DNA of 5,850 nt, from the NCBI GenBank assembly GCA_016795125.1, contig JAEUIG010000304.1, positions 1 to 5,850 on the forward strand, given 5' to 3'. Positions 1 to 5,689 of the stretch are shown piece by piece (the first letter of the stretch is position 1; each line of letters begins with the position of its first letter). A model generated the notes under the pieces. It was not told where the DNA came from and made no database searches. It worked only from the letters and a program-made list of their open reading frames with translations. Position numbers and translations under genes: made by a program. Origin of the DNA: Planctomycetaceae bacterium (lineage in GTDB: Bacteria > Planctomycetota > Planctomycetia > Planctomycetales > Planctomycetaceae).

Positions 1-1125
1 ATCGATCCGCTTCCGCTGCTGCGCCGCATACGCCTTGGAGATCAGCCGGTCGACCGGAACCTCCGCCATCGCGGGATCGGCGTAATAGGTCGCGCGATCG
101 GCGAATGCCAGCTTCTTCGCTTCCACGAGCAGGTGCAGGTACTCCGGGCTGCCGCGGCCCATCTTCGCAATGTCGTACGCCTCCAGGATGTTGAGCATCT
201 CCAGGGCGGCGATTCCCTGGCCGTTCGGCGGCAGTTCCCACACGTCGTATCCGCGGTAATTCGTCGAGACCGGCGACACCCATTCGCTGGTGTGGTCTTC
301 AAAATCGCGCAGTGAGAACTTGCCGCCGTGCGTCTCGCTGAAGGCGACGATCCGCTGCGCGATCGATCCGCGGTAGAACGCCTCGCGCCCCTGCGCCGCG
401 ATCAGCCGGTAGCTGGCTGCCAGGTTCGGATTGCGGAACATCTCGCCCACCTTGGGGCGGCGGCCGTCGATCAGCCACGTTCGTGCTGAATCGGGCCAGG
501 GCGCGAACGCTTCTTCCGTCCCCGCCCAATGGCCGGCGATGATCTCGCTGACGGGGAATCCGTCTTCCGCATAGCGGATCGCCGGCGCCAGCAGTTCCGA
601 CAGGGGACGCGTGCCGAACCGGTCCCGCAATTCAATCCACCCGTCCACGCAGCCGGGCACCGACCACGACAGCGGACCGTCATGCGGAATCTGCGTCAGG
701 CCGAGATCGCGGAAAGTATCGCGGTTGAGTGCGTAAGGACTGCGGCCCGAGGCGTTGAGCCCATACAGCTGCTGCGACTTCGCGTCCCAATAGATCACGA
801 ACAGATCGCCGCCGATGCCGCAGCTCATCGGCTCGACGACCCCCAGCATGGCATTGGCAGCGATCGCCGCATCGACGGCATTTCCGCCGGCCTTCAGCAC
901 ATCCAGCCCGACCTGCGATGCCAGCGGCTGGCTGGTCGCCACGACGCCGCTGCGGGCGATGACCTCGGACCGCGACTGTTGCGGGTTCTTCGCCGGCCGG
1001 TCGTACTCGGCGGCGCGCACGCGGCGCGGGACGGGCAGCGCCAGGAAAGTTTCCGGCATCAGCAAGGCTCCGCAGATCGCCAGCAGGCAGATGGAGATAC
1101 GACGATAGCGCAACAGGCAGGACAT
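1..1125 (-). CDS. ggt: Gamma-glutamyltranspeptidase-family protein, N-terminal 375 codons (runs off left edge)
   Basis: This gene encodes the large-subunit part of an Ntn-hydrolase of the gamma-glutamyltranspeptidase family. Such enzymes are exported, cut themselves before a catalytic Thr, and hydrolyse or transfer gamma-glutamyl groups such as that of glutathione. Residues 1-39 look like an export signal: a basic start (RYRR), a hydrophobic stretch at 10-23, and possible cleavage near RAA (37-39). Family motifs follow: LKAGGNAVDAAIAAN (77-91), EPMSCGIGGDLFV (98-110), NASGRSP (124-130), SVPGCVDGW (155-163), PAIRYAEDGFPVS (181-193) and PPNGQGIAALEML (299-311). Family members are usually 550-600 residues, so the catalytic Thr and small subunit lie beyond base 1. 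The ATG at 1125 has a GGAG site 7 nt upstream. NASGRSP occupies the place where E. coli GGT has a substrate-binding Arg (FREMAP), so this may be a GGT-like enzyme with another substrate. The family call is firm; the substrate is not. Confidence 0.93.
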   Translation of the reverse strand, partial: MSCLLRYRRISICLLAICGALLMPETFLALPVPRRVRAAEYDRPAKNPQQSRSEVIARSGVVATSQPLASQVGLDVLKAGGNAVDAAIAANAMLGVVEPMSCGIGGDLFVIYWDAKSQQLYGLNASGRSPYALNRDTFRDLGLTQIPHDGPLSWSVPGCVDGWIELRDRFGTRPLSELLAPAIRYAEDGFPVSEIIAGHWAGTEEAFAPWPDSARTWLIDGRRPKVGEMFRNPNLAASYRLIAAQGREAFYRGSIAQRIVAFSETHGGKFSLRDFEDHTSEWVSPVSTNYRGYDVWELPPNGQGIAALEMLNILEAYDIAKMGRGSPEYLHLLVEAKKLAFADRATYYADPAMAEVPVDRLISKAYAAQQRKRID

Positions 1126-1132
1126 GGCGGCG

Positions 1133-1136
1133 CTCC
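1133..1136 (-). promoter_or_regulatory. Ribosome binding site of the ggt-family gene
   Basis: On the minus strand GGAG lies 7 nt before the ATG at 1125. It supports this start, which also places a hydrophobic export signal directly at the N terminus. Confidence 0.6.
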
Positions 1137-1279
1137 ACAGCCGATTCGCAACTCGCCGTGACGACCCCTCGCCGGGCGACTTTGCCAGTGTGGCGGATGA
1201 TCCAGAATGCCGCAACGCACAGCAGCGATCCGATTGCACGCGACAGCCGCGTGTGTGCATCGGGAAAACTGGTGACAGG

Positions 1280-1496
1280 AACGCAGATGACGCAGATTGA
1301 CGAGATGTGCGCAGATCAACAGGACGCCGGCCCCAGAAGCAAACTGCCATATTCAGCATGATCCGCAGTGCGCCTCAGGCTCGTGCCATGGCGGAGGCGC
1401 AGCACATCGTAATCCCGAGAATCCGCGACAGCCGAGCTGCACGATTGCGGTCACTGAAAATCTGCGGATATCCCTGAGATCTGCGTCATCTGCGTT
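1280..1496. repeat. Inverted-repeat element with GCAGAT-type arms
   Basis: The left arm (1280-1316) and right arm (1460-1496) are 37 nt each and complementary at 30 of 37 positions. The outer 18 nt (1280-1297 against 1479-1496, AACGCAGATGACGCAGAT) are perfect. Within the left arm GCAGAT occurs at 1283, 1292 and 1311, with a degenerate CGAGAT at 1301, giving a spacing of about 9-10 bp. The arms enclose 143 nt of GC-rich DNA without an obvious gene. Similar GCAGAT arrays are, to my knowledge, common interspersed repeats in planctomycete and other environmental genomes; whether they are mobile is unknown. Confidence 0.8.
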
Positions 1497-1639
1497 CTGC
1501 ATGGCACATTTCACCGACTTTCGAGGCGCACAAACGCCGCGCTTGCCGCGATGTATCCGTCGCGAGTAAAAACAGGGCAATCGTCCCCCCGGCAGGCGCG
1601 CCGTTCTGGAGGGCGCTGATCGGACAATCGATGTGACGC

Positions 1640-1644
1640 GGAGG
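1640..1644 (+). promoter_or_regulatory. Ribosome binding site of the membrane-protein gene
   Basis: A full GGAGG lies 8 nt before the ATG at 1653. It is the strongest Shine-Dalgarno site in the window and fixes that start. Confidence 0.75.
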
Positions 1645-1652
1645 CCTGGAAC

Positions 1653-2105
1653 ATGGAACCGTTGACGAACTCGCTGTTTGTATTGCACTTCGTCGTGACC
1701 TGCGTGATGGCCGGCATCATGTGGTTCGTGCAGATCTGCTACTACCCCAACCTCGCCGCCGTCGGACGTGAATACTTCATCAGCTATCAGAAGGAGCACA
1801 TCCGCCGCGTCACGCGCATCGCCTGGACGATGCTGTTCCTCGAACTCATCTCGGCGATCGTGCTCGTCTGCGTGCCCCACCATCGCTGGGTCTGGCTCAG
1901 TCTCGCCGTCAATCTCGCCCTGCTGCTGGGGATCTGGTGGTCGACGTTTTTCGTGCAGGTGCCGCTGCATCACACGCTTGAGCAGGGCTGGGACGCCTCC
2001 GCGCATTCGCGGCTGGTGCGGACCAACTGGTTCCGCACGGTGGTCTACACCGTGCGCAGCGCGGTGGTCATCGTCGTGCTCTGGAACGCACTGCAGCCGG
2101 TCTGA
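1653..2105 (+). CDS. Four-helix integral membrane protein, uncharacterised
   Basis: This is a 150-residue protein with four predicted membrane helices at about residues 7-29, 55-74, 78-101 and 128-147, and no separate signal peptide. The loop after helix 1 carries WFVQICYYP (24-32), followed by VGREYF and a basic, His-containing stretch (KEHIRRVTR). Helix 3 runs into VQVPLHHTL (101-109), and RTNWFRTVVYTVRS (123-136) precedes and enters helix 4. From memory, this pattern (W-x-VQ-x3-YP, then VP-x-H-x-x-L, then NW-x-RT) recurs in a widespread family of uncharacterised bacterial membrane proteins; I know no established function. It is likely cytoplasmic-membrane located. The start is set by GGAGG 8 nt upstream. 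It stands alone: the gene to its left is divergent and 225 nt separate it from glxB, so nothing ties it to the glutamate cluster except position. Confidence 0.88.
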   Translation: MEPLTNSLFVLHFVVTCVMAGIMWFVQICYYPNLAAVGREYFISYQKEHIRRVTRIAWTMLFLELISAIVLVCVPHHRWVWLSLAVNLALLLGIWWSTFFVQVPLHHTLEQGWDASAHSRLVRTNWFRTVVYTVRSAVVIVVLWNALQPV

Positions 2106-2119
2106 GACGGCCTGCCCGA

Positions 2120-2147
2120 CGACCGGACGTTCGAGGAAGTTCGGTCG
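2120..2147. terminator. Possible hairpin after the membrane-protein gene
   Basis: CGACCGGA (2120-2127) can pair with TTCGGTCG (2140-2147) over 8 bp, with one G-T wobble and a 12-nt loop, starting 15 nt after the stop codon. There is no T-run behind it, so a classical intrinsic terminator is doubtful. A second short stem (CGCACC/GGTGCG, 2171-2188) follows. Confidence 0.25.
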
Positions 2148-2319
2148 TTGAGACGTGACCGATGGCGGAGCGCACCTGCTCCGGTGCGACTCGCCGTCGC
2201 TGAACGTCGGCGTCGTGCCCGTGCGCTGCCCCGCTGTTGGGAATTCCACGGCTCGTTTGCGGACCGCACTCCTCCTCCGTAGACTGCCAGTCCCGGCCGC
2301 GAGCGCCCCGTCGGCCGAT

Positions 2320-2323
2320 GGAG
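2320..2323 (+). promoter_or_regulatory. Ribosome binding site of glxB
   Basis: GGAG lies 7 nt before the ATG at 2331. It confirms the start that puts the catalytic Cys at position 2, as class II amidotransferases require. Confidence 0.65.
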
Positions 2324-2330
2324 TCCTGCA

Positions 2331-3227
2331 ATGTGCGGCATTGTCGGCTTTCTGGCTCGAACCCCGTCCCTGCGCAACTCGCTCGGGACGCAGGTTGTCC
2401 CCATGCTCACCTGCATGGGAGACCGCGGACCCGATTCCGCCGGGCTGGCCGTCTTCACAGAACCGTTGCCGGAAGGCTCCCGAAAGTTCAGCCTGTTTGC
2501 GCCGAGTCGTACGTACGACTGGGCCGCGCTGCAGCAGCGGTTTCGCGATGACCTGGGGACGCCGTTCCAATTCACGGCTGTCGAAAACCACGCCCGGCTG
2601 ACGGCGGAGATCGAAGCGAAGCGCGTCAAAGGCTGGCTCCGCGAGCGGGCGCCGGAACTGCACCTGCTGTCCGTCGGCCGTGCGATCGAGATGTTCAAGG
2701 ACGAGGGGCATCCTCGCGAGATTGCGGATCGTCTCGGCTTTGCACAGATGACCGGCACACATGCCGTCGGCCATACGCGGATGGCAACGGAGTCGGCCGT
2801 CACGCCGGCCCATGCGCACCCCTTTACGGCCGGCGAAGACTTCTGCCTCGTCCACAACGGGTCGCTGTCGAACCCTTACAGCGTGCGGCGCAAGCTGGAG
2901 CGCCTCGGCGTCCGGTTCGAAACCGACAACGACACCGAAGCGGCCTGCCGGTTCCTCGAATGGCGGATGCGTGAAGGGGACACGCTGGAGCAATCCATCG
3001 AAAAAGGCTTCGAAGAACTGGACGGCTTCTACACCCTGCTGATGGCGACCGCCGACAAGTTGCTGCTCGTGCGGGACGCCTTTGCCTGCAAGCCGGCCGT
3101 GGTGGCCGAAACCGACGACTACGTGGCGATCTCGTCCGAATTCCGCGCGCTGGCGCATCTGCCGGGGATCAAGGACGCGCGACTCTTTGAACCAGTGCCC
3201 GAACAGATTTATTCATGGCCCGTGTGA
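2331..3227 (+). CDS. glxB: GlxB/MgsA-type class II glutamine amidotransferase subunit
   Basis: This is a 298-residue class II (Ntn-type) glutamine amidotransferase, which hydrolyses glutamine at an N-terminal Cys and passes ammonia to a partner subunit. The start MCGIVGF places Cys2 for exposure after Met removal. Other family signatures are DRGPDSAG (31-38), GHTRMATES (147-155, with the substrate-binding Arg150), HPF (163-165), HNGSLSN (175-181, oxyanion Asn176/Gly177), DNDTEA (199-204) and DGFYTLL (231-237). The roughly 100-residue gap between DRGPDSAG and GHTRMATES is longer than in PurF-type domains and fits the GlxB/MgsA branch. It is the counterpart of the amidotransferase domain of glutamate synthase, here a separate protein. 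Its last 13 nt overlap glxC, so translation is probably coupled. The cytosolic partners should be GlxC and GlxD. The alternative name mgsA would apply if the complex makes N-methylglutamate, which this window does not show. Confidence 0.93.
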   Translation: MCGIVGFLARTPSLRNSLGTQVVPMLTCMGDRGPDSAGLAVFTEPLPEGSRKFSLFAPSRTYDWAALQQRFRDDLGTPFQFTAVENHARLTAEIEAKRVKGWLRERAPELHLLSVGRAIEMFKDEGHPREIADRLGFAQMTGTHAVGHTRMATESAVTPAHAHPFTAGEDFCLVHNGSLSNPYSVRRKLERLGVRFETDNDTEAACRFLEWRMREGDTLEQSIEKGFEELDGFYTLLMATADKLLLVRDAFACKPAVVAETDDYVAISSEFRALAHLPGIKDARLFEPVPEQIYSWPV

Positions 3228-3904
3228 TTGAATTCGACCTGAGCCGCCGCAGCGTGCGCGAGTTGAATCAGTATCTGCACCACGAGCTTCCCGCCGGGGA
3301 GCAGCGGGTGGAGATTCTGAACCCCAACGGCATGCACAGCCTGGCCGTCGGCCTCGATGCGCCGATCGACGTCGAGATTCGCGGCCACGCCGGGTACTTC
3401 ATCGCGGGGATGAACAAGCAGGCGTCCGTTACCGTGCATGGGAACGTCGGCTGGAGCGTCGCCGAAAACATCATGTCGGGGACGGTCCGCGTGAAGGGGT
3501 GCGCCTCGGAGTGCGCCGGAGCCAGCGGACATGGCGGTCTGCTGGTGATCGAAGAAGACGCGTCATCACGCTGCGGAATCTCGATGAAGGGCTGCGATAT
3601 CGTGGTCGGTGGCAGCGTGGGACACATGTCGGCCTTCATGGCGCAGGCCGGCACGCTGGTTGTCTGCGGTGATGCAGGACCGAGCCTCGGCGATTCGCTG
3701 TATGAGGCGACGATCTACGTCGGCGGGAGGATCGCCAGCCTCGGCGCCGATGCGCAGGAAGAGCCGATGACGAAAGCGGATTTTGACCGCGTCGCGTCGC
3801 TGCTCAAGCAGGCGGGGATCGAGCGCGATCCCAAGTCGTTCAAGCGGGTGGCGTCGAAGCGTTCGCTGTACCATTGGCACGCGGATGCGGAACAGGAATA
3901 TTGA
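3215..3904 (+). CDS. glxC: GlxC/MgsB-type GXGXG beta-helix subunit of a split glutamate synthase
   Basis: This 229-residue protein matches the C-terminal GXGXG domain of glutamate synthase, a right-handed beta-helix thought to have a structural role linking the amidotransferase and FMN parts. Helical turns are visible as Gly-rich repeats: IRGHAGYFIAGM (55-66), VHGNVGWSVAENIMSG (74-89), VKGCASECAGASGHGG (93-108), MKGCDIVVGGSVGHMSAF (124-141) and VCGDAGPSLGDSL (150-162). A polar C-terminal tail (about 180-229) ends YHWHADAEQEY. There is no signal peptide or membrane segment. The ATG at 3215 lies inside the end of glxB (13-nt overlap, different frame) and has no strong Shine-Dalgarno site, which points to translational coupling with glxB. 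A 155-nt repeat-filled gap separates it from the likely glxD start. Confidence 0.92.
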   Translation: MARVIEFDLSRRSVRELNQYLHHELPAGEQRVEILNPNGMHSLAVGLDAPIDVEIRGHAGYFIAGMNKQASVTVHGNVGWSVAENIMSGTVRVKGCASECAGASGHGGLLVIEEDASSRCGISMKGCDIVVGGSVGHMSAFMAQAGTLVVCGDAGPSLGDSLYEATIYVGGRIASLGADAQEEPMTKADFDRVASLLKQAGIERDPKSFKRVASKRSLYHWHADAEQEY

Positions 3905-3935
3905 CGTGAAAGTCCGAATCTGAATGTCGAAAGGT

Positions 3936-4013
3936 TTCACCGCAGAGGACGCAGAGCGCGCAGAGTCAGCATCCCAGCAAGGTCTCTGCGAACTCTGCGC
4001 CCTCAGCGGTGAA
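3936..4013. repeat. Inverted-repeat hairpin with GCAGAG-type arms
   Basis: The left arm (3936-3967) and right arm (3982-4013) are 32 nt each and complementary at 27 positions, around a 14-nt loop. The outer end is TTCACCGC/GCGGTGAA. In the left arm GCAGAG recurs at 3942, 3951 and 3960, exactly every 9 bp. It sits between glxC and glxD and would form a long stem in the operon transcript. It may affect mRNA stability or the relative amounts of the two proteins, or may only be a tolerated repeat. Confidence 0.85.
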
Positions 4014-4022
4014 TTCTCTTCC

Positions 4023-4056
4023 AATCGAAAATCCAAAATCGCAAATCGAAAATCCA
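4023..4056 (+). repeat. Short direct repeats of AATCGAAAATCCA
   Basis: The 13-mer AATCGAAAATCCA occurs perfectly at 4023-4035 and 4044-4056, with an intermediate AAAATCGCAAATC between. This A-rich run follows the GCAGAG hairpin and ends 3 nt before the probable glxD start at 4060. It is very unlike the GC-rich coding DNA on both sides. Translated from the alternative GTG at 4009 it would give IENPKSQIENPP, which is repeat-derived and not family sequence. Confidence 0.8.
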
Positions 4057-4059
4057 CCT

Positions 4060-5406
4060 GTGTCCCGCCTGCGACTCGAAGAGAGCTACTCGTTCAACCG
4101 CGATGTGCTGGATTACATCCAGCACGCGTCGGAGCATGGGCTCTACGAGATCCGCGGGCTGGGAGCGAAGCGCAAGCTCCCGACGTTCGACGACCTGACG
4201 TTTCTCACGGCGTCCGCCTCGCGCTATCCGCTGGAAGGCTACCGCGAGAAGTGCGTCTCCAAGACCGTCCTCGGCACCCGGCACGCAAAACAGCCGGTTG
4301 AACTCGAAATCCCGATCACGATCGCCGGGATGAGTTTCGGCGCGCTGTCGGCCAACGTGAAGGACGCGCTGGGCCGAGCGGCGACGGCGATGGGCACATC
4401 GACGACGACCGGCGACGGCGGGATGACACCCGAAGAACGCGTTTCTTCGAAGACGCTGGTCTACCAGTGCCTCCCGTCGCGGTACGGGTTCAATCCCGAT
4501 GACCTGCGAAAGGCCGACGCCATCGAACTCGTCATCGGACAGGGGGCCAAGCCGGGCGGCGGAGGAATGCTGCTGGGACAGAAGATCAGCCCGCGCGTCG
4601 CGAAGATGCGGACGCTGCCGGAGGGCATCGATCAACGCTCCGCCTGCCGGCATCCCGACTGGACCGGACCGGACGACCTGACGATCAAGATCGAAGAGCT
4701 GCGGGAGATCACCGACTGGCGGGTGCCGATCTACATCAAGCTGGGCGCGACGCGGGTGCGAGAGGATGTCAAGCTGGCGGTGAAGGCGGGAGCGGACGTC
4801 GTCGTCATCGACGGCATGCAGGGAGGAACGGCCGCCACGCAGCAGGTGTTCATCGAGAACACCGGCATTCCGACACTGGCGGCGATTCCACTGGCCGTCC
4901 AGGCCCTGGAAGAGATGGACGTGTTCGGCGAGGTGCAGCTCATCATTTCCGGCGGAATTCGGACCGGGGCGGATGTCGCAAAAGCACTCGCACTGGGTGC
5001 CGATGCGGTGGCGATTGGCCAGGGCGTGCTGATGTCCCTCGGCTGCAACAGCGAGCACTGGTGCCAGGGAGACAAAAAGATCGACGCGACCGCCGATTAC
5101 GCGAAGCTCGACACCGCGCCTGGGTATTGCCATCACTGTCATACGGGCAAGTGCCCGGTCGGCGTGACGACCCAAGATCCACAACTGGAACAGCGAATGC
5201 AGCCGGAGTGGGGCGCGCGACGGCTGAAGAACTACCTGCAGACCATGACGATGGAACTCACCACGCTGGCCCGCGCGTGCGGAAAGTCCAACGTGCATCA
5301 CCTGGAGCGCGAAGACCTCGTCGCCCTCACAATCGAAGCGGCAGCAATGGCGAAAGTCCCGCTGGCCGGAACAAGCTGGATCCCCGGCGCGAGCGGCGGG
5401 GTTTAG
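4060..5406 (+). CDS. glxD: GlxD/MgsC-type FMN-binding glutamate synthase-like subunit
   Basis: This 448-residue protein corresponds to the FMN-binding synthase domain of glutamate synthase, a TIM barrel where amide nitrogen is built into the product. Motifs: YEIRGLGAKRKLP (29-41), ASRYPLEGYREKC (53-65), IAGMSFGALS (88-97), TTTGDGGMTPEER (115-127), GQGAKPGGGGMLLGQK (160-175), GIDQRSACRHPDWTGPDDL (189-207), DGMQGGTAATQ (251-261) and SGGIRTGADVAKALALGADA (297-316, a phosphate-binding barrel end). Cysteines 357, 360 and 365 (CHHCHTGKCPVG) plus Cys329 and Cys335 suggest an Fe-S cluster. The 189-207 segment marks the GlxD/MgsC branch rather than ordinary GltB. The start is uncertain: GTG at 4060 is chosen because family-like sequence begins just after it. 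GTG at 4009 is also in frame but would add 17 repeat-derived residues. Neither has a good Shine-Dalgarno site. The natural product (glutamate, N-methylglutamate or other) is not determined. Confidence 0.92.
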   Translation: MSRLRLEESYSFNRDVLDYIQHASEHGLYEIRGLGAKRKLPTFDDLTFLTASASRYPLEGYREKCVSKTVLGTRHAKQPVELEIPITIAGMSFGALSANVKDALGRAATAMGTSTTTGDGGMTPEERVSSKTLVYQCLPSRYGFNPDDLRKADAIELVIGQGAKPGGGGMLLGQKISPRVAKMRTLPEGIDQRSACRHPDWTGPDDLTIKIEELREITDWRVPIYIKLGATRVREDVKLAVKAGADVVVIDGMQGGTAATQQVFIENTGIPTLAAIPLAVQALEEMDVFGEVQLIISGGIRTGADVAKALALGADAVAIGQGVLMSLGCNSEHWCQGDKKIDATADYAKLDTAPGYCHHCHTGKCPVGVTTQDPQLEQRMQPEWGARRLKNYLQTMTMELTTLARACGKSNVHHLEREDLVALTIEAAAMAKVPLAGTSWIPGASGGV

Positions 5407-5414
5407 CCCCGCCG
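5394..5414. terminator. GC hairpin enclosing the glxD stop codon
   Basis: CGGCGGGG (5394-5401) pairs perfectly with CCCCGCCG (5407-5414) around the 5-nt loop TTTAG, whose last three bases are the glxD stop codon. No T-run follows (TAACGCTTTC), so this may be an imperfect terminator or a 3'-end stabiliser. GCGGGG-TTTAG-CCCCGC palindromes also occur, as I recall, as interspersed repeats in planctomycete genomes, so it may be a repeat that supplied the last codons. Confidence 0.5.
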
Positions 5415-5440
5415 TAACGCTTTCAACCCTTGCGAAATTA

Positions 5441-5465
5441 ACCACAACGACACAACAGACACGAC
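5441..5465 (+). repeat. Half-element with CACAAC-type cores
   Basis: CACAAC occurs at 5443 and 5451 and a variant CACGAC at 5460, spaced 8 and 9 bp, preceded by TTAAC. The layout mirrors one arm of the other hairpin repeats here, but I see no complementary arm in the 280-nt gap. It may be a decayed or single-arm copy. Confidence 0.5.
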
Positions 5466-5520
5466 GAGAAGACGCAGTCGAGACGAATTGCGCGTTGCGG
5501 ACAACCACTGAGTTCACAGA

Positions 5521-5566
5521 AAGAAGCTGATCACCACGAAGACACAAAGGTCACAAAGAAGCTGAA
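5521..5566 (+). repeat. 11-bp direct repeat flanking the left arm of the CACAAAG hairpin
   Basis: AAAGAAGCTGA is present at 5521-5531 and again at 5556-5566, on either side of most of the left arm of the hairpin. It could reflect a small local duplication of 35 bp or slippage. Confidence 0.6.
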
Positions 5567-5612
5567 CAATATTCGCTGCAAATCCTTGGTGCTCTTTGTG
5601 TCTTTGTGGTGA
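5532..5612. repeat. Inverted-repeat hairpin with ACAAAG-type arms
   Basis: The left arm (5532-5559) and right arm (5585-5612) are 28 nt each and complementary at 24 positions, with a 25-nt loop. The outer end is TCACCAC/GTGGTGA. Inside, ACGAAG/ACAAAG units start at 5537, 5545 and 5554 (8-9 bp apart). It lies between glxD and the glutamine synthetase-like gene and belongs to a CACAAAG repeat type that I recall as frequent in environmental bacterial genomes. Confidence 0.85.
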
Positions 5613-5654
5613 ATCCGGCTGCTGGCGAGTGACCAACGACTCACGGCTCTTTGT

Positions 5655-5684
5655 CGATCAACCATTAACGATCAACCATCAACC
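5655..5684 (+). repeat. 14-bp tandem repeat CGATCAACCATTAA just before glnT
   Basis: CGATCAACCAT occurs at 5655-5665 and 5669-5679, a 14-bp period, with a further ATCAACC to 5684. It ends 5 nt before the ATG at 5690 and occupies the place where a ribosome binding site would be expected. Confidence 0.7.
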
Positions 5685-5689
5685 CTCCC

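Larger units (their letters stand above)
1126..1652. other. Divergent intergenic region without a convincing gene
   Basis: This 527-bp gap separates the minus-strand transpeptidase gene from the plus-strand membrane-protein gene, so it should hold promoters for both, but I could not assign -35/-10 boxes with confidence. No reading frame here looks like a protein: the short frames are rich in Arg, Cys and His and partly translate the repeat. The main content is the inverted-repeat element at 1280-1496. The segment 1497-1639 shows nothing further that I recognise. Confidence 0.7.

Noticed and set aside
1280..1316. Regularly spaced short words resembling a CRISPR-like array
   Set aside because: The unit is only 9 bp with no unique spacers, arms are inverted copies of each other, and there are no cas genes.
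1158..1569. Two short plus-strand frames in the divergent gap
   Set aside because: No ribosome binding site, no motif, odd composition, and both run through the GCAGAT inverted-repeat element.
2171..2188. Short CGCACC/GGTGCG stem upstream of glxB as an operator or riboswitch
   Set aside because: A 6-bp stem is expected by chance in GC-rich DNA and no known regulatory motif surrounds it.
1353..3158. Open frame of 601 codons on the minus strand
   Set aside because: It lies antisense to the membrane-protein gene and glxB, crosses a repeat, and is rich in Arg, Gly, His and Asp with no recognisable motif. Long antisense frames are expected in GC-rich DNA, and the plus-strand genes have strong family motifs.
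3566..4057. Minus-strand frame of 163 codons starting MDFRFAILDFR
   Set aside because: Its start is the reverse of the TCGAAAATCCA repeat and it continues antisense to the end of glxC.
3924..4301. Plus-strand frame of 125 codons starting MSKGFTAEDAERAE
   Set aside because: The start is a translation of the GCAGAG repeat and the rest is an out-of-frame reading of glxD. Such repeat translations often appear as spurious proteins.
4003..5547. Open frame of 514 codons on the minus strand
   Set aside because: It is antisense to glxD, which carries unmistakable synthase motifs; its own translation is Arg/His/Asp-rich and its ends translate repeats.
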